DNA from: Flavobacterium hibisci
GTDB taxonomy: Bacteria; Bacteroidota; Bacteroidia; Flavobacteriales; Flavobacteriaceae
Direction: 5' to 3'
NCBI RefSeq assembly: GCF_020026925.1
Contig: NZ_JAIQDW010000002.1
Location: forward strand, 62,001 to 126,000
DNA length: 64,000 bases
Shown piece by piece: positions 45,065-55,306 of the stretch; the stretch's first letter is position 1; the number at the start of each line of letters is the position of its first letter. The translations under genes and the position numbers were made by a program. The notes under the pieces were generated by a model. The model had not been told where the DNA came from, ran no database searches, and saw only the letters and a program-made list of their open reading frames with translations.

Positions 45065-48000
45065 TTATTCTTCCAAACGAAGATCTAATCCCAAACCTTT
45101 CAATTCGTGCATTAATACATTGAATGATTCTGGTAAGCCTGGTTCTGGCATAGTTTCACCCTTAACGATAGCTTCGTAAGTTTTAGCTCTACCAATAACG
45201 TCATCAGACTTAACAGTTAAGATTTCACGTAGTGTACTAGAAGCTCCATAAGCCTCAAGTGCCCAAACCTCCATCTCTCCAAAACGCTGACCTCCAAATT
45301 GAGCTTTACCTCCAAGTGGCTGTTGTGTAATCAACGAGTATGGTCCAATAGAACGTGCGTGCATCTTATCATCAACCATGTGTCCTAATTTAAGCATGTA
45401 AATTACACCCACTGTCGCTTTTTGTGCAAAACGCTCTCCAGTTCCACCATCATAAAGATAAGTATGTCCGAAACGTGGTACATTCGCTTCATCTGTCAAA
45501 GCATTGATTTGATCTAAAGAAGCACCGTCGAAAATTGGGGTAGCAAATTTTCTACCCAAGTTCATACCAGCCCAACCTAATACAGTCTCATAAATCTGAC
45601 CAATGTTCATACGGGAAGGTACCCCAAGTGGGTTCAACACGATATCTACTGGTGTTCCGTCTTCAAGGAAAGGCATATCTTCATGACGAACGATTCTGGC
45701 AACAATACCTTTGTTACCGTGACGTCCTGCCATTTTATCCCCTACTTTCAACTTACGCTTCTTAGCAATATAAATCTTAGCCAATTTCAAGATTCCAGAT
45801 GGTAATTCATCTCCAACTGTAATAGTAAATTTCTCTCTTCTTAAAGCTCCTTGTAAGTCGTTCAGCTTAATTTTATAGTTATGAATTAAATCATTAACCA
45901 TTTTATTAGTAGCATCATCAGCAACCCATTGACCTTTACTTAAGTGAGCGAAATCTTCTACTGCGTAAAGCATTTTTTGAGTATATTTTTTACCTTTTGG
46001 TAAAACTTCTTCACCCAAATCGTTCATTACACCTTGAGATGTTTTTCCGTTAACGATCAGGAATAATTTTTCAACCAATCTGTCTTTTAATTCAACAAAT
46101 TTAGTTTCGAATTCCATTTCAAGAGCTCCTAAAGCATCTTTATCCTGAGTACGTTTACGTTTATCTTTTACGGCTCTTGCAAATAATTTTTTGTCAAGAA
46201 CTACACCATGTAAAGATGGAGAAGCTTTTAATGAAGCATCTTTTACATCACCAGCTTTATCCCCGAAGATTGCACGAAGCAATTTCTCCTCTGGAGTTGG
46301 ATCTGATTCTCCTTTTGGTGTAATTTTTCCGATCAAAATGTCGCCAGGTTTAACCTCTGCACCAATTCTGATCATACCGTTTTCATCTAAATCTTTAGTA
46401 GCTTCTTCAGAAACGTTAGGAATATCGTTTGTTAACTCTTCGTTTCCTAACTTCGTATCTCTAACCTCTAATGAATAATCATCAACGTGGATAGATGTAA
46501 AAATATCATCACGAACTACTTTTTCAGAAATTACAATCGCATCCTCAAAGTTGTACCCTTTCCATGGCATGAACGCAACTTTTAAGTTTCTACCTAAAGC
46601 TAATTCTCCATTTTGAGTAGCATATCCTTCAGATAATACCTGACCAGGAACAACTCTGTCACCTCTTCTTACGATTGGTTTCAAGTTGATACTTGTACCT
46701 TGATTGGTTTTTCTAAATTTAATTAAGTTGTACGTTTTCTCATCAGCATCAAAACTTACCATTCTCTCTTCTTCTGTACGATCGTATTTAATAGTAATGA
46801 TGTTAGCATCTACATATTCAACAGTTCCATGCCCTTCAGCATTGATTAATACTCTTGAATCTGAAGCTACCTGACGCTCTAAACCTGTACCAACAATCGG
46901 AGCTTCAGGACGGATCAAAGGAACTGCCTGACGCATCATGTTCGACCCCATCAACGCACGGTTCGCATCATCATGCTCCAGGAAAGGAATCAAAGATGCA
47001 GAAATCGAAGCGATCTGGTTAGGAGCAACGTCTGTATAATGAACTACTGATGGCTCAACAACCGGGAAGTCACCCTCTTCACGAGCAATAACATTGCTAG
47101 CTGTAATTTTACCTGTTTCATCCATTTCAATGTTTGCCTGGGCAATCATTTTTCCTTCTTCTTCTTCAGCACTTAAGTAAACTGGAGTACTTTCTAAATC
47201 AACTACACCATTAGTTACTTTACGGTATGGAGTTTCAATGAAACCCATTCCGTTTACTTTTGCATAAACACCAAGAGATGAAATCAAACCAATGTTTGGT
47301 CCCTCAGGAGTTTCAATCGGACATAAACGACCATAGTGAGTATAGTGAACGTCACGAACCTCAAAACCAGCTCTCTCTCTCGAAAGTCCACCTGGTCCAA
47401 GTGCAGAAAGTCTTCTTTTGTGTGTAATCTCAGCTAATGGATTCGTTTGATCCATAAATTGAGATAACTGGTTAGTACCAAAGAAAGAGTTGATAACTGA
47501 TGATAATGTTTTAGCATTAATCAAATCAATTGGTGTAAACACCTCGTTATCTCTAACGTTCATTCTCTCACGAATAGTTCTAGCCATACGTGCTAAACCA
47601 ACACCGAATTGTTGAGACAATTGTTCTCCAACTGTTCTAACACGACGGTTTGATAAGTGATCAATATCATCAATCTCTGCTTTAGAGTTGATCAATTCGA
47701 TCAAATATTTTACAATTGTAATGATATCTTCTTTGGTAAGCACTTGCTTATCCATCGGGATATCTAAATTCAATTTTTTGTTCATTCTGTAACGACCAAC
47801 TTCACCTAAGTTATAACGTTGGTCAGAGAAGAACAATTTATCTATAATACCACGAGCAGTTTCCTCATCAGGCGGTTCAGCGTTACGCAACTGACGGTAA
47901 ATGTGCTCTACAGCTTCTTTTTCAGAGTTAGTTGGGTCTTTTTGTAACGTGTTGTGGATAATAGCATAATCTGCCTGGTTGTTATCCTCTTTGTGTAACA

Positions 48001-48877
48001 AAATAGATTTTACATTAGAATCAATGATCTCTTCAACATTATCTTTGTCGATAATAGTATCACGATCAAGGATGATTTCGTTACGTTCGATAGAAACTAC
48101 TTCTCCAGTATCCTCATCAACGAAATCCTCGTGCCATGTGTTCAAAACACGTGCAGCAAGTCTTCTTCCAATATATTTCTTAATACCAGTTTTAGAAACT
48201 TTAATTTCTTCAGCAAGGTCGAAAATTTCAAGAATATCCTTGTCTCTTTCGAATCCGATAGCACGGAACAAAGTCGTTACAGGCAATTTTTTCTTTCTAT
48301 CGATATAGGCGTACATTACGCTGTTAATATCAGTAGAGAATTCTATCCAGGAACCTTTAAAAGGAATTACTCTGGCAGAATAAAGTTTAGTTCCATTTGC
48401 GTGGAATGACTGTCCAAAGAAAACCCCTGGAGAACGGTGTAATTGAGATACTACAACACGCTCGGCACCATTGATTACAAAAGTACCACTTGGAGTCATG
48501 TAAGGAATTGTTCCAAGATAAACATCTTGCACAATTGTTTCAAAATCTTCGTGTTCCGGATCTGTACAATATAGTTTTAACCTGGCTTTTAAAGGTACAC
48601 TATAAGTAAGGCCTCTCTCTATACATTCTTGAATAGTATAACGTGGCGGATCTACAAAATAATCAAGAAACTCCAATACAAAGTTATTTCTGGTATCTGT
48701 AATTGGGAAATTTTCCATGAAGGTATTGTACAACCCTTCGTCGCCTCTTTCGTCAGATTTGGTTTCCAGTTGGAAGAAATCTTTAAACGATTTTACCTGA
48801 ACATCTAGAAAATCCGGATATTGAGGAATGTTTTTGGTAGAGGCAAAATTCAATCTTTCAGTCTGATTTGTTATCAT
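45065..48877 (-). CDS. rpoB: RNA polymerase subunit beta
   Basis: 1270 residues from the ATG at 48877 (a TTG one codon earlier is not preferred). The rifampicin-binding region reads [34 protein letters not shown]. The residues equivalent to E. coli Asp516, His526 and Ser531 are unchanged, so no classical rifampicin-resistance substitution is seen. Further family segments are [31 protein letters not shown] and [14 protein letters not shown] with [24 protein letters not shown] near the C-terminus. It lies 261 bp after rplL, across a probable attenuator. Confidence 0.97.
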   Translation of the reverse strand: MITNQTERLNFASTKNIPQYPDFLDVQVKSFKDFFQLETKSDERGDEGLYNTFMENFPITDTRNNFVLEFLDYFVDPPRYTIQECIERGLTYSVPLKARLKLYCTDPEHEDFETIVQDVYLGTIPYMTPSGTFVINGAERVVVSQLHRSPGVFFGQSFHANGTKLYSARVIPFKGSWIEFSTDINSVMYAYIDRKKKLPVTTLFRAIGFERDKDILEIFDLAEEIKVSKTGIKKYIGRRLAARVLNTWHEDFVDEDTGEVVSIERNEIILDRDTIIDKDNVEEIIDSNVKSILLHKEDNNQADYAIIHNTLQKDPTNSEKEAVEHIYRQLRNAEPPDEETARGIIDKLFFSDQRYNLGEVGRYRMNKKLNLDIPMDKQVLTKEDIITIVKYLIELINSKAEIDDIDHLSNRRVRTVGEQLSQQFGVGLARMARTIRERMNVRDNEVFTPIDLINAKTLSSVINSFFGTNQLSQFMDQTNPLAEITHKRRLSALGPGGLSRERAGFEVRDVHYTHYGRLCPIETPEGPNIGLISSLGVYAKVNGMGFIETPYRKVTNGVVDLESTPVYLSAEEEEGKMIAQANIEMDETGKITASNVIAREEGDFPVVEPSVVHYTDVAPNQIASISASLIPFLEHDDANRALMGSNMMRQAVPLIRPEAPIVGTGLERQVASDSRVLINAEGHGTVEYVDANIITIKYDRTEEERMVSFDADEKTYNLIKFRKTNQGTSINLKPIVRRGDRVVPGQVLSEGYATQNGELALGRNLKVAFMPWKGYNFEDAIVISEKVVRDDIFTSIHVDDYSLEVRDTKLGNEELTNDIPNVSEEATKDLDENGMIRIGAEVKPGDILIGKITPKGESDPTPEEKLLRAIFGDKAGDVKDASLKASPSLHGVVLDKKLFARAVKDKRKRTQDKDALGALEMEFETKFVELKDRLVEKLFLIVNGKTSQGVMNDLGEEVLPKGKKYTQKMLYAVEDFAHLSKGQWVADDATNKMVNDLIHNYKIKLNDLQGALRREKFTITVGDELPSGILKLAKIYIAKKRKLKVGDKMAGRHGNKGIVARIVRHEDMPFLEDGTPVDIVLNPLGVPSRMNIGQIYETVLGWAGMNLGRKFATPIFDGASLDQINALTDEANVPRFGHTYLYDGGTGERFAQKATVGVIYMLKLGHMVDDKMHARSIGPYSLITQQPLGGKAQFGGQRFGEMEVWALEAYGASSTLREILTVKSDDVIGRAKTYEAIVKGETMPEPGLPESFNVLMHELKGLGLDLRLEE

Positions 48878-49075
48878 CAATGGACAAAATTTTGATTAAA
48901 AAAAAGTAATTTTTTTGTGTAAAACACATTGCTTAGTTTATACTTTCTTTTTAAAACCAATACATCTTTAAAAATAAACTGAGACTTCAGTTCAATTTTT
49001 TTTCTTCGTATTGATCAAAAACTCTTTCGTATATTAAACTATTTTGATAATAAAATTTAATGTATTTTATTATAC

Positions 49076-49119
49076 GAAAAATGGTTTAGGCCTTTGAGTG
49101 TTAACTCAGGACCTAAACC
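49076..49119 (-). terminator. Attenuator-like hairpin between rplL and rpoB
   Basis: A long imperfect stem: GGTTTAGG (49083-49090) with CCTAAACC (49112-49119) outside, TGAGT/ACTCA inside, followed on the minus strand by ATTTTTCG. It begins 22 bp after the rplL stop. A partial terminator at this place would lower rpoBC expression relative to the ribosomal proteins, as known at the same junction in E. coli; the effect here is inferred. Confidence 0.65.
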
Positions 49120-49141
49120 TAGTTCTTAAAACCGAGTTGAA

Positions 49142-49513
49142 TTATTTTAATTCAACTACAGCTCCAGCTTCTTCTAATGATTTTTTAAGACCTTCAGCCT
49201 CTTCTTTAGAAACACCTTCTTTAACAGTACTTGGAGCACCATCAACTACATCTTTAGCTTCTTTAAGACCTAAACCTGTAAGTTCTTTAACTAATTTTAC
49301 AACTGCTAATTTAGAAGCACCAGCTTCTTTTAATACAACTGTAAATTCAGTTTGTGCTTCTTCAGCAGCACCTTCTCCACCACCAGCAGCAACTACTACA
49401 GCTGCAGCAGCAGGCTCGATACCATACTCATCTTTTAATATTGTTGCTAATTCGTTAACTTCTTTAACTGTTAGGTTAACTAATTGTTCTGCGAATTGTT
49501 TCAAATCTGCCAT
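49142..49513 (-). CDS. rplL: 50S ribosomal protein L7/L12
   Basis: 123 residues: N-terminal dimerisation part [34 protein letters not shown], an alanine/glycine hinge ([19 protein letters not shown]), then the conserved globular domain ([40 protein letters not shown]). It forms the ribosomal stalk that recruits translation factors. It follows rplJ by 94 bp, in the standard order. Confidence 0.97.
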   Translation of the reverse strand: MADLKQFAEQLVNLTVKEVNELATILKDEYGIEPAAAAVVVAAGGGEGAAEEAQTEFTVVLKEAGASKLAVVKLVKELTGLGLKEAKDVVDGAPSTVKEGVSKEEAEGLKKSLEEAGAVVELK

Positions 49514-49607
49514 TTTTTCTATCGTTTAAAATGATTTGTAAAATTATATTTTGTTTATTGTGCGCTAATTAAGCAACAGAGAAACTAAATTCTCTCTGTT
49601 TGGATTA

Positions 49608-50111
49608 TTATGCTTCAGTTTCTTCTTCGCTACCAGCGAATTTATTTTGTAAAGCAGAAATAATTCTTTGAGCCGGAGATTGTAATAATCCAATAAGTTC
49701 TCCAAGTAACTCTTCTTTAGATTTAATTGTAGCTAATGCATCTAGTTGATTATCTCCAATATATACTTCAGAATTGATGTAAGCCCCTTTTAAAAGTGGT
49801 TTATCAGATTTCTTACGGAAATCTTTTATAATTTTTCCAGGTGCATTAGCAACATCAGAAATAAATATAGCACTGTTACCTGTCAATACTGTAGGTAAAT
49901 CACCATAATCATTAGCAGAAGCTTCCATTGCTTTTGCAAGCAAAGTGTTCTTTACAACTTCTAATTTGATACCTGCTTTAAAACAAGCTCTACGTAAGTT
50001 TGAAGTTGTTTCTGCGTTTAAACCAGAAATATCAGATACATAAATGATATTTGTACCAGCTAACTGCGCAGTTAAATTTTCAATCGCGATTGATTTTTCT
50101 TCTCTAGTCAT
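49608..50111 (-). CDS. rplJ: 50S ribosomal protein L10
   Basis: 167 residues, MTREEKSIAIENLTAQLAGTNIIYVSDISGLNAETTSNLRRACFKAGIKLEVVKNTLLAKAM is typical of L10, which anchors the L7/L12 stalk on 23S rRNA. The acidic tail (GSEEETEA) is usual. Only 22 bp separate it from rplA, leaving no room for an L10-leader RNA of the Firmicutes/Proteobacteria type directly upstream. Confidence 0.96.
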   Translation of the reverse strand: MTREEKSIAIENLTAQLAGTNIIYVSDISGLNAETTSNLRRACFKAGIKLEVVKNTLLAKAMEASANDYGDLPTVLTGNSAIFISDVANAPGKIIKDFRKKSDKPLLKGAYINSEVYIGDNQLDALATIKSKEELLGELIGLLQSPAQRIISALQNKFAGSEEETEA

Positions 50112-50133
50112 ACTAAAAATTTTTAACTACCAA

Positions 50134-50823
50134 TTATACTGCTTTTGGGTCTAATGCAATTGCAGGACTCATAGTGCTTGTAAGGTGAATACCTTTAATG
50201 TAGGTACCTTTAGCAGCAGTTGGTTTAAGTTTTATTAATGTTTGAATAATTTCGTGTGCGTTGTCAACAATCTGCTCAGCTCCAAAAGAAACTTTACCAA
50301 TTCCTGCGTGAACGATACCAGTTTTATCAACTTTGAAGTCAATTTTACCAGCTTTAACCTCTTGAACAGCTTTTGCAACATCCATAGTTACAGTACCTGT
50401 TTTAGGGTTTGGCATTAAACCTCTAGGACCTAAAATACGACCTAATGGACCTAATTTACCCATAACAGCCGGCATCGTGATAATAACATCAACATCTGTC
50501 CAACCGTCTTTAATTTTTTGTAAGTAATCATCAAGACCAACATGGTCTGCTCCAGCCTCTCTAGCCTCAGCTTCTTTATCCGGAGTAACCAATGCTAATA
50601 CTTTAACATCTTTTCCTGTCCCGTGAGGTAAAGTAACTACACCTCTTACCATTTGATTCGCTTTTCTTGGATCTACACCCAAACGTACTGCGATATCAAC
50701 AGACTCATCAAATTTTGCAGAAGCAACAACTTTAATTAATGCAGCAGCATCTTTTAAAGAGTATAATTTGTTCTTTTCAATTTTTGAAGCAGCCTCTTTT
50801 TGCTTTTTTGTCAATTTTGCCAT
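50134..50823 (-). CDS. rplA: 50S ribosomal protein L1
   Basis: 229 residues. Family segments are [58 protein letters not shown] and the signature [30 protein letters not shown]. It forms the L1 stalk. It follows rplK by 13 bp and belongs to the rplKAJL operon; L1 represses this operon in many bacteria by binding its mRNA. Confidence 0.97.
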   Translation of the reverse strand: MAKLTKKQKEAASKIEKNKLYSLKDAAALIKVVASAKFDESVDIAVRLGVDPRKANQMVRGVVTLPHGTGKDVKVLALVTPDKEAEAREAGADHVGLDDYLQKIKDGWTDVDVIITMPAVMGKLGPLGRILGPRGLMPNPKTGTVTMDVAKAVQEVKAGKIDFKVDKTGIVHAGIGKVSFGAEQIVDNAHEIIQTLIKLKPTAAKGTYIKGIHLTSTMSPAIALDPKAV

Positions 50824-50836
50824 TTCTTTCTCTTAA

Positions 50837-51274
50837 TTAAAAAGGAGCTTCTCCTGATACAGTTATACCCATAGATCTAGCAGTTCCTGCAATCATACTC
50901 ATTGCTGATTCGATTGTGAATGCATTTAAATCTACCATTTTATCTTCAGCGATTGCTTTGATAACATCCCAAGTAACACTCGCTACTTTTTTACGATTTG
51001 GTTCACCTGATCCAGACTTTAGCTTTGCTGCTTCCATTAACTGTACTGCAGCTGGAGGAGTCTTAACAACAAAATCAAATGATTTGTCTTTGTACACAGT
51101 GATTTGCACTGGACAAATTTTGCCAGGTTTATCCTGAGTTCTAGCATTAAACTGCTTACAAAACTCCATGATATTAACCCCAGCAGCTCCTAAAGCAGGT
51201 CCAACCGGTGGCGACGGGTTCGCAGCACCTCCCTTAACTTGTAGTTTAACTACCTTACTAATTTCTTTAGCCAT
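50837..51274 (-). CDS. rplK: 50S ribosomal protein L11
   Basis: 145 residues, [47 protein letters not shown] and the C-terminal RNA-binding part ([18 protein letters not shown] ending: [17 protein letters not shown]). It binds the GTPase-associated region of 23S rRNA. The start lies 66 bp after nusG; a palindromic hairpin sits in that spacer. Confidence 0.97.
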   Translation of the reverse strand: MAKEISKVVKLQVKGGAANPSPPVGPALGAAGVNIMEFCKQFNARTQDKPGKICPVQITVYKDKSFDFVVKTPPAAVQLMEAAKLKSGSGEPNRKKVASVTWDVIKAIAEDKMVDLNAFTIESAMSMIAGTARSMGITVSGEAPF

Positions 51275-51289
51275 TTTTTAAAAATTTAA

Positions 51290-51319
51290 CACTATAATCA
51301 TTTGGAAGCGATTATAGTG
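51290..51319 (-). promoter_or_regulatory. Palindromic hairpin upstream of rplK
   Basis: CACTATAATC (51290-51299) and GATTATAGTG (51310-51319) form a perfect 10-bp stem with a 10-nt loop, 15 bp before the rplK ATG. Without a T-run on the minus strand it could be a processing site, or a control element for the operon. It is also symmetric enough to be a protein-binding site. Confidence 0.5.
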
Positions 51320-51340
51320 GATATTATAGATGTAACAAAA

Positions 51341-51892
51341 TTATACTTTTTCTACTTGCATAAAACTCAGTTCTAACGGTGTTTTTCTTCCGAAAATCTT
51401 AACCATTACTTCAAGCTTACGCTTTTCTTCATTGATTTTTTCCACCGTACCATTAAAACCATTAAAAGGACCATCAATCACTTTTACAGTTTCACCTAAG
51501 CTAAATGGAATCGATCTTGTATCTGTATTCACAGCGAGTTCATCCACTTTACCCAGCATACGATTTACTTCAGACAATCTCAAAGGAACAGGTTCTCCTC
51601 CTTTAATTTCTCCTAAGAAACCAATAACACTAGTGATAGATTTAATAATATGAGGTATTTCACCAACTAAGTTAGCTTCAATCATTACATATCCAGGGAA
51701 ATACACTTTATCCTTAGATGATTTTTTCCCATCTTTTACAGTAACTACTTTTTCAGTAGGCACCAAAACCTGGGAAACATAATCCTCCATCCCTAATCTG
51801 GCAATCTCAGTTTCAATATAAGCTTTTACCTTATTTTCCTGGCCACTTACAGCTCTAACCACATACCATTTCTTCACATTATTATCTGCCAT
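51341..51892 (-). CDS. nusG: Transcription termination/antitermination protein NusG
   Basis: 183 residues from the ATG at 51892 (a GTG one codon earlier is not preferred). The NGN domain has KKWYVVRAVSGQENKVKAYIE and VYFPGYVMIEANL; the C-terminal KOW domain has GETVKVIDGPFNGFNGTVEKINEEKRKLEVMV. It links RNA polymerase to Rho and the ribosome. It follows secE by 10 bp. Confidence 0.97.
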   Translation of the reverse strand: MADNNVKKWYVVRAVSGQENKVKAYIETEIARLGMEDYVSQVLVPTEKVVTVKDGKKSSKDKVYFPGYVMIEANLVGEIPHIIKSITSVIGFLGEIKGGEPVPLRLSEVNRMLGKVDELAVNTDTRSIPFSLGETVKVIDGPFNGFNGTVEKINEEKRKLEVMVKIFGRKTPLELSFMQVEKV

Positions 51893-51902
51893 CACAAAAA
51901 AA

Positions 51903-52100
51903 TTATCCTTTTAACCAGTTAAAAAATCCAGCCAAAGCTTTTGCAAAAAATTCGTCTACTCCCCAAGTCGCCAAAGCGAACAGAATCGAAAACACAGCCA
52001 CAACAATTGTCAATTTCTGAACCTCAGCCCAGGCAGGCCAAGTAACATTTGACTTCAACTCTTCGAAAGCCTCTGATAAATAATTCGTAACTTTTGTCAT
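51903..52100 (-). CDS. secE: Preprotein translocase subunit SecE
   Basis: 65 residues, single membrane span (LTIVVAVFSILFALATWGVDEFF) preceded by the amphipathic motif LSEAFEELKSNVTWPAWAEVQ. It stabilises SecY in the translocon. It comes first in the secE-nusG-rplKAJL block, 19 bp after tRNA-Trp. Confidence 0.95.
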   Translation of the reverse strand: MTKVTNYLSEAFEELKSNVTWPAWAEVQKLTIVVAVFSILFALATWGVDEFFAKALAGFFNWLKG

Positions 52101-52119
52101 TTGATATATTTTTTTATTG

Positions 52120-52190
52120 CACGGGCGGAGGGATTCGAACCCCCATCAACGGTTTTGGAGACCGCTATTCTACCCTTGAACTACGCCCGT
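52120..52190 (-). tRNA. trnW: tRNA-Trp (anticodon CCA)
   Basis: On the minus strand the gene starts ACGGGCGTAG, has the anticodon loop CTCCAAA with anticodon CCA, the T-loop GGTTCGAATCC and the closing CGCCCGT plus discriminator G. The 3' CCA is not encoded. It lies between tuf and secE. Confidence 0.95.
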
Positions 52191-52194
52191 AATT

Positions 52195-52232
52195 AAAGCC
52201 AGTTGTTTCAATTAAGAAAACCAACTGGCTTT
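52195..52232 (-). promoter_or_regulatory. Hairpin between tuf and tRNA-Trp
   Basis: AAAGCCAGTTG (52195-52205) pairs with CAACTGGCTTT (52222-52232), 11 bp, loop 16 nt, 20 bp after the tuf stop. On the minus strand only three T follow, so it may be a weak terminator or a tRNA-processing boundary. Confidence 0.55.
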
Positions 52233-52252
52233 TGTTTTAATATTTATAGAAA

Positions 52253-53440
52253 TTATTCTACAATTTCAGTAACCTGACCAGCACCTACTGTTCTACCACC
52301 TTCACGGATAGCAAAACGTAAACCTACGTTCATTGCGATTGGGCTTAATAAAGCAACCTCAATTGTCAAGTTATCACCTGGCATTACCATCTCTACACCT
52401 GCTGGTAAAGAAATAACCCCTGTTACGTCAGTTGTACGTACGTAGAACTGTGGACGGTAGTTATTGTGGAATGGAGTGTGACGTCCACCTTCTTCTTTTT
52501 TCAAGATATAAACCTCAGCTTTGAATTTAGCGTGTGGTTTTACTGAACCTGGCTTAATAATAACCATACCTCTTTTGATATCAGCTTTATCAATACCTCT
52601 TAACAATAAACCTACGTTATCTCCAGCTTCACCTCTGTCAAGGATTTTACGGAACATCTCAACTCCTGTAATAGTAGAAGTTAATTTTTCAGCTCCCATA
52701 CCAATGATTTCAACAGGATCTCCAGTGTTAGCAACTCCAGTTTCGATACGACCTGTAGCAACAGTTCCACGACCTGTAATTGTAAATACGTCCTCAACTG
52801 GCATCAAGAATGGTTTAGCTACGTCACGTACTGGCTCTTCGATCCAAGCATCAACAGCTTCCATTAATTCAATAATTTTAGGTACCCAGTTTGGATCATT
52901 GTTTAATCCTCCTAAAGCAGAACCTTGAACAACAGGACCATTATCTCCATCATATTCATAGAAAGATAATAAATCTCTGATTTCCATTTCAACAAGCTCT
53001 AACAATTCAGCATCATCAACCATATCCACTTTGTTCATGAAAACAACGATTCTTGGAATACCAACCTGACGTCCTAAAAGGATGTGCTCACGAGTTTGTG
53101 GCATTGGACCATCTGTAGCAGCAACTACTAAGATAGCTCCGTCCATCTGAGCAGCACCAGTAACCATGTTCTTTACGTAATCCGCGTGACCTGGACAGTC
53201 AACGTGAGCGTAGTGACGGTTAGCAGTTTCATACTCTACGTGTGATGTATTAATAGTAATACCTCTTTCTTTCTCCTCTGGAGCGTTATCGATTTGATCA
53301 AACGATTTTGCTTGACAGTAACCAGCATCTGACAATACTTTTGTAATTGCAGCCGTTAATGTAGTTTTTCCGTGATCCACGTGTCCAATTGTACCTATGT
53401 TTAAGTGCGGTTTGGAACGATTAAAATTCTCCTTTGCCAT
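52253..53440 (-). CDS. tuf: Elongation factor Tu
   Basis: 395 residues. G1 GHVDHGKT (19-26), G3 DCPGHADY, G4 NKVD, and domain II/III segments [13 protein letters not shown] and [24 protein letters not shown]. It delivers aminoacyl-tRNA to the ribosome. It is placed between tRNA-Thr(GGU) and tRNA-Trp, in the usual tRNA-tuf-tRNA-secE arrangement. Only one tuf copy is seen in the window. Confidence 0.98.
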   Translation of the reverse strand: MAKENFNRSKPHLNIGTIGHVDHGKTTLTAAITKVLSDAGYCQAKSFDQIDNAPEEKERGITINTSHVEYETANRHYAHVDCPGHADYVKNMVTGAAQMDGAILVVAATDGPMPQTREHILLGRQVGIPRIVVFMNKVDMVDDAELLELVEMEIRDLLSFYEYDGDNGPVVQGSALGGLNNDPNWVPKIIELMEAVDAWIEEPVRDVAKPFLMPVEDVFTITGRGTVATGRIETGVANTGDPVEIIGMGAEKLTSTITGVEMFRKILDRGEAGDNVGLLLRGIDKADIKRGMVIIKPGSVKPHAKFKAEVYILKKEEGGRHTPFHNNYRPQFYVRTTDVTGVISLPAGVEMVMPGDNLTIEVALLSPIAMNVGLRFAIREGGRTVGAGQVTEIVE

Positions 53441-53495
53441 TTTACTTAATTTTTAATCTTAGTTATATATTAATTTTCAATTTCCTACTTACTTG

Positions 53496-53567
53496 AGCCA
53501 ATGTCGGGATTTGAACCCGAGACCTCTTCCTTACCAAGGAAGCACTCTACCCCTGAGCTACACCGGC
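53496..53567 (-). tRNA. trnT: tRNA-Thr (anticodon GGT)
   Basis: The minus strand reads GCCGGTGTAGCTCAGGGGTA at its start, anticodon stem-loop CTTCCTTGGTAAGGAAG with anticodon GGT, T-arm CGGGTTCAAATCCCG and acceptor end CATTGGC (two G-U pairs in the acceptor stem). CCA is not encoded. 72 nt. Confidence 0.95.
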
Positions 53568-53647
53568 AGAATCCTTGATTTAAAAGTTTCACTTCAGCAT
53601 TTTGTTAACTACAATCAAAACGTGAAAAACCATCTAAAATTCATTTG

Positions 53648-53728
53648 TGGGGAGAGCAGGATTCGAACCTGCGAAGTTCACACAGCAGATTTACAGTCTG
53701 CCCTCGTTGGCCGCTTGAGTATCTCCCC
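53648..53728 (-). tRNA. trnY: tRNA-Tyr (anticodon GTA)
   Basis: Starts GGGGAGATACTCAAGCGGCC, anticodon stem-loop CAGACTGTAAATCTG with anticodon GTA, a long variable arm (TGTGTGAACTTCGC region) as expected for Tyr, T-arm CAGGTTCGAATCCTG and end TCTCCCC plus A. CCA is not encoded. 81 nt. Confidence 0.95.
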
Positions 53729-53788
53729 TAATTTTTAAAATCTCATTATTTTAAAGAACTAATTTCAAATCGCATTTGAAATTTATTG

Positions 53789-53862
53789 AGCCGATAGAGG
53801 GACTCGAACCCACGACCTGCTGATTACAAATCAGCTGCTCTAGCCAGCTGAGCTACATCGGC
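53789..53862 (-). tRNA. trnT: tRNA-Thr (anticodon TGT)
   Basis: Starts GCCGATGTAGCTCAGCTGGC, anticodon stem-loop GCTGATTTGTAATCAGC with anticodon TGT, T-arm GTGGGTTCGAGTCCC and end TATCGGC plus T. CCA is not encoded. 74 nt. It is the first gene of the tRNA-tuf cluster. Confidence 0.95.
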
Positions 53863-53870
53863 GAATACAA

Positions 53871-53898
53871 TAAAAAAGTCCGCTATTTCTAACGGACT
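53871..53898 (-). terminator. Terminator of hpf, upstream of the tRNA cluster
   Basis: AGTCCG (53877-53882) and CGGACT (53893-53898) form the stem; on the minus strand TTTTTTA follows. It lies between the hpf stop (53954) and tRNA-Thr(TGT), separating the two units. Confidence 0.8.
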
Positions 53899-53953
53899 GC
53901 AAATGTAGCTATTTTATCTTTGTATCAAAACATTTTTCGAAAAAAAATTTCAA

Positions 53954-54256
53954 TTATATATGCGCTCTTATCTTTTCTTTCCTTTTTACCAGTAAACGCT
54001 CTAATGATTCTGCCGAAAGCTCAACCGCTTCCTCAAAAGTCTTACATTGCTTTTTAACCAAAAATTCATCTCCAGGAACATTGATCTTAATCTCAACAAC
54101 TTTATTCTCTTTATCACTTGTTCTTTCAACTTTTAAAAAAACGTCTGCCGAGACAACCCGATCGTAATATTTTTCTAACTTATCCATTCTTTCCTGAATA
54201 AAATCTACCAACTTTCTGTCAACAGTAAAGTTAACGGCATGAACATCTACCTTCAT
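53954..54256 (-). CDS. hpf: Ribosome hibernation promoting factor HPF/RaiA (short form)
   Basis: 100 residues: MKVDVHAVNFTVDRKLVDFIQERMDKLEKYYDRVVSADVFLKVER and the conserved VVEIKINVPGDEFLVKKQCKTFEEAVELSAESLERLLVKRKEK. It binds the ribosomal A/P region in slow growth. The long-form C-terminal dimerisation domain is absent. It starts 35 bp after xerC and is probably cotranscribed with it. Confidence 0.93.
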   Translation of the reverse strand: MKVDVHAVNFTVDRKLVDFIQERMDKLEKYYDRVVSADVFLKVERTSDKENKVVEIKINVPGDEFLVKKQCKTFEEAVELSAESLERLLVKRKEKIRAHI

Positions 54257-54291
54257 AAATACTAATTTTAGGGTTAAACATTTCAGAACTA

Positions 54292-55185
54292 TTATTTACT
54301 TCTCGGATGTGCGCCAGCATGTACTTTTTTAAGTTCTGCTAAACTATTATGAGTATAAACCTGCGTAGACGCCAAACTAGAATGCCCTAATAACTCTTTA
54401 ACTGAATTTAAATCTGCTCCGTTATTCAGTAAATGAGTCGCAAATGTATGCCGAAGCACATGAGGACTCTTTTTTACCTTTTCAGAGACCCTACTAAAGT
54501 ATGAATTTATTAGACGATACACAAAAGATTCGCTTAATTTTAACCCTTTTTTAGAAATAAAAAAATAATCATCATCTACTATTCCCTCAACAACAGAACG
54601 CTCACGGAGGTACGTCTTAAACTGCTCAGCAATGATTGGCAAAACCGGAATAATACGCTCTTTATTTCTCTTACCTAAAACCTTAACCACATTTGAAGAC
54701 AAATCCACATTAACCATCATTAAATGTATCAATTCCGCCCTTCGCATCCCTGTTGTATAGAAAAGATCCACAATTAACTTATCCCTCACTTCTTCAAAAC
54801 CAACCGGAACCCCAACTTCCTGTATCAAATCAGTTAATTCTTTTTCAGAAAATGGAATCTGAATAATTTTGGGAGTCTTCAGCGATTTATGCTTCAGCAT
54901 TGGACTAACCTCTATTTGTTTTGTTTTTAAGAGAAATTTATAAAAAGACTTTAAGGAAGCCATTTTTCTGTTAACAGAAACGTTTGTCACCCCTTCATCC
55001 ACCAAAGAAACAATCCAGCTTCTGATCTGACTGTAATTCACACCTTCAATACCATCCTGATCAAAGTGAGTTTTATTAAACACCTCAAAAAACGAAATAT
55101 CATTCAAATAAGCATTAACAGTATGTGCCGAATATTTTTTCTCCAACTGAAGATAATCACGAAAAGCATCTTTATTTGACTTCAT
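54292..55185 (-). CDS. xerC: Tyrosine recombinase XerC/XerD family
   Basis: A 297-residue site-specific recombinase of the size of chromosome-dimer resolvases. The N-terminal core-binding domain (SNKDAFRDYLQLEKKYSAHTVNAYLNDI) is followed by the catalytic domain: Arg in TTGMRRAELIHL, Lys in KVLGKRNKERIIP, HVLRHTFATHLLNNGADLNSVKELLGHSS (His-x-x-Arg and His) and the nucleophile Tyr in STQVYTH. The start is the ATG at 55185; the longest ORF starts at a TTG 27 bp earlier. The chromosomal housekeeping setting argues for a Xer role, not a mobile integrase; XerC versus XerD cannot be told here. Confidence 0.88.
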   Translation of the reverse strand: MKSNKDAFRDYLQLEKKYSAHTVNAYLNDISFFEVFNKTHFDQDGIEGVNYSQIRSWIVSLVDEGVTNVSVNRKMASLKSFYKFLLKTKQIEVSPMLKHKSLKTPKIIQIPFSEKELTDLIQEVGVPVGFEEVRDKLIVDLFYTTGMRRAELIHLMMVNVDLSSNVVKVLGKRNKERIIPVLPIIAEQFKTYLRERSVVEGIVDDDYFFISKKGLKLSESFVYRLINSYFSRVSEKVKKSPHVLRHTFATHLLNNGADLNSVKELLGHSSLASTQVYTHNSLAELKKVHAGAHPRSK

Positions 55186-55242
55186 AAGAAACAGAATATC
55201 TTTTTCAAACAATTACAGAACTTAAAAAATTAAGCATAAAAA

Positions 55243-55283
55243 ACCGTTAGCATCAAAGTTAATTTATTTTGATGACTAACGGT
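55243..55283 (-). terminator. Terminator of rpsU
   Basis: 55243-55257 pairs with 55268-55283 (arms ACCGTTAG and CTAACGGT outside, CATCAAA/TTTGATG inside, one bulge), followed on the minus strand by TTTTTTA. It separates rpsU from xerC-hpf. Confidence 0.9.
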
Positions 55284-55306
55284 AATTATTTTACAAAAGC
55301 TATATA

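Noticed and set aside
47440..47560. Rifampicin-resistance substitution in RpoB
   Set aside because: [29 protein letters not shown] keeps the residues known to matter (Asp516, His526, Ser531 in E. coli numbers).
50112..50133. Ribosomal protein L10 leader RNA
   Set aside because: Only 22 bp separate rplA and rplJ, too short for such a leader.
53493..53738. 81-codon ORF on the plus strand
   Set aside because: It runs antisense through tRNA-Thr and tRNA-Tyr; typical false ORF over tRNA genes.
54292..55185. Phage or island integrase
   Set aside because: Length and setting between hpf and rpsU point to a housekeeping Xer recombinase; no att-like repeat or mobile genes lie near, even with tRNA genes close by.
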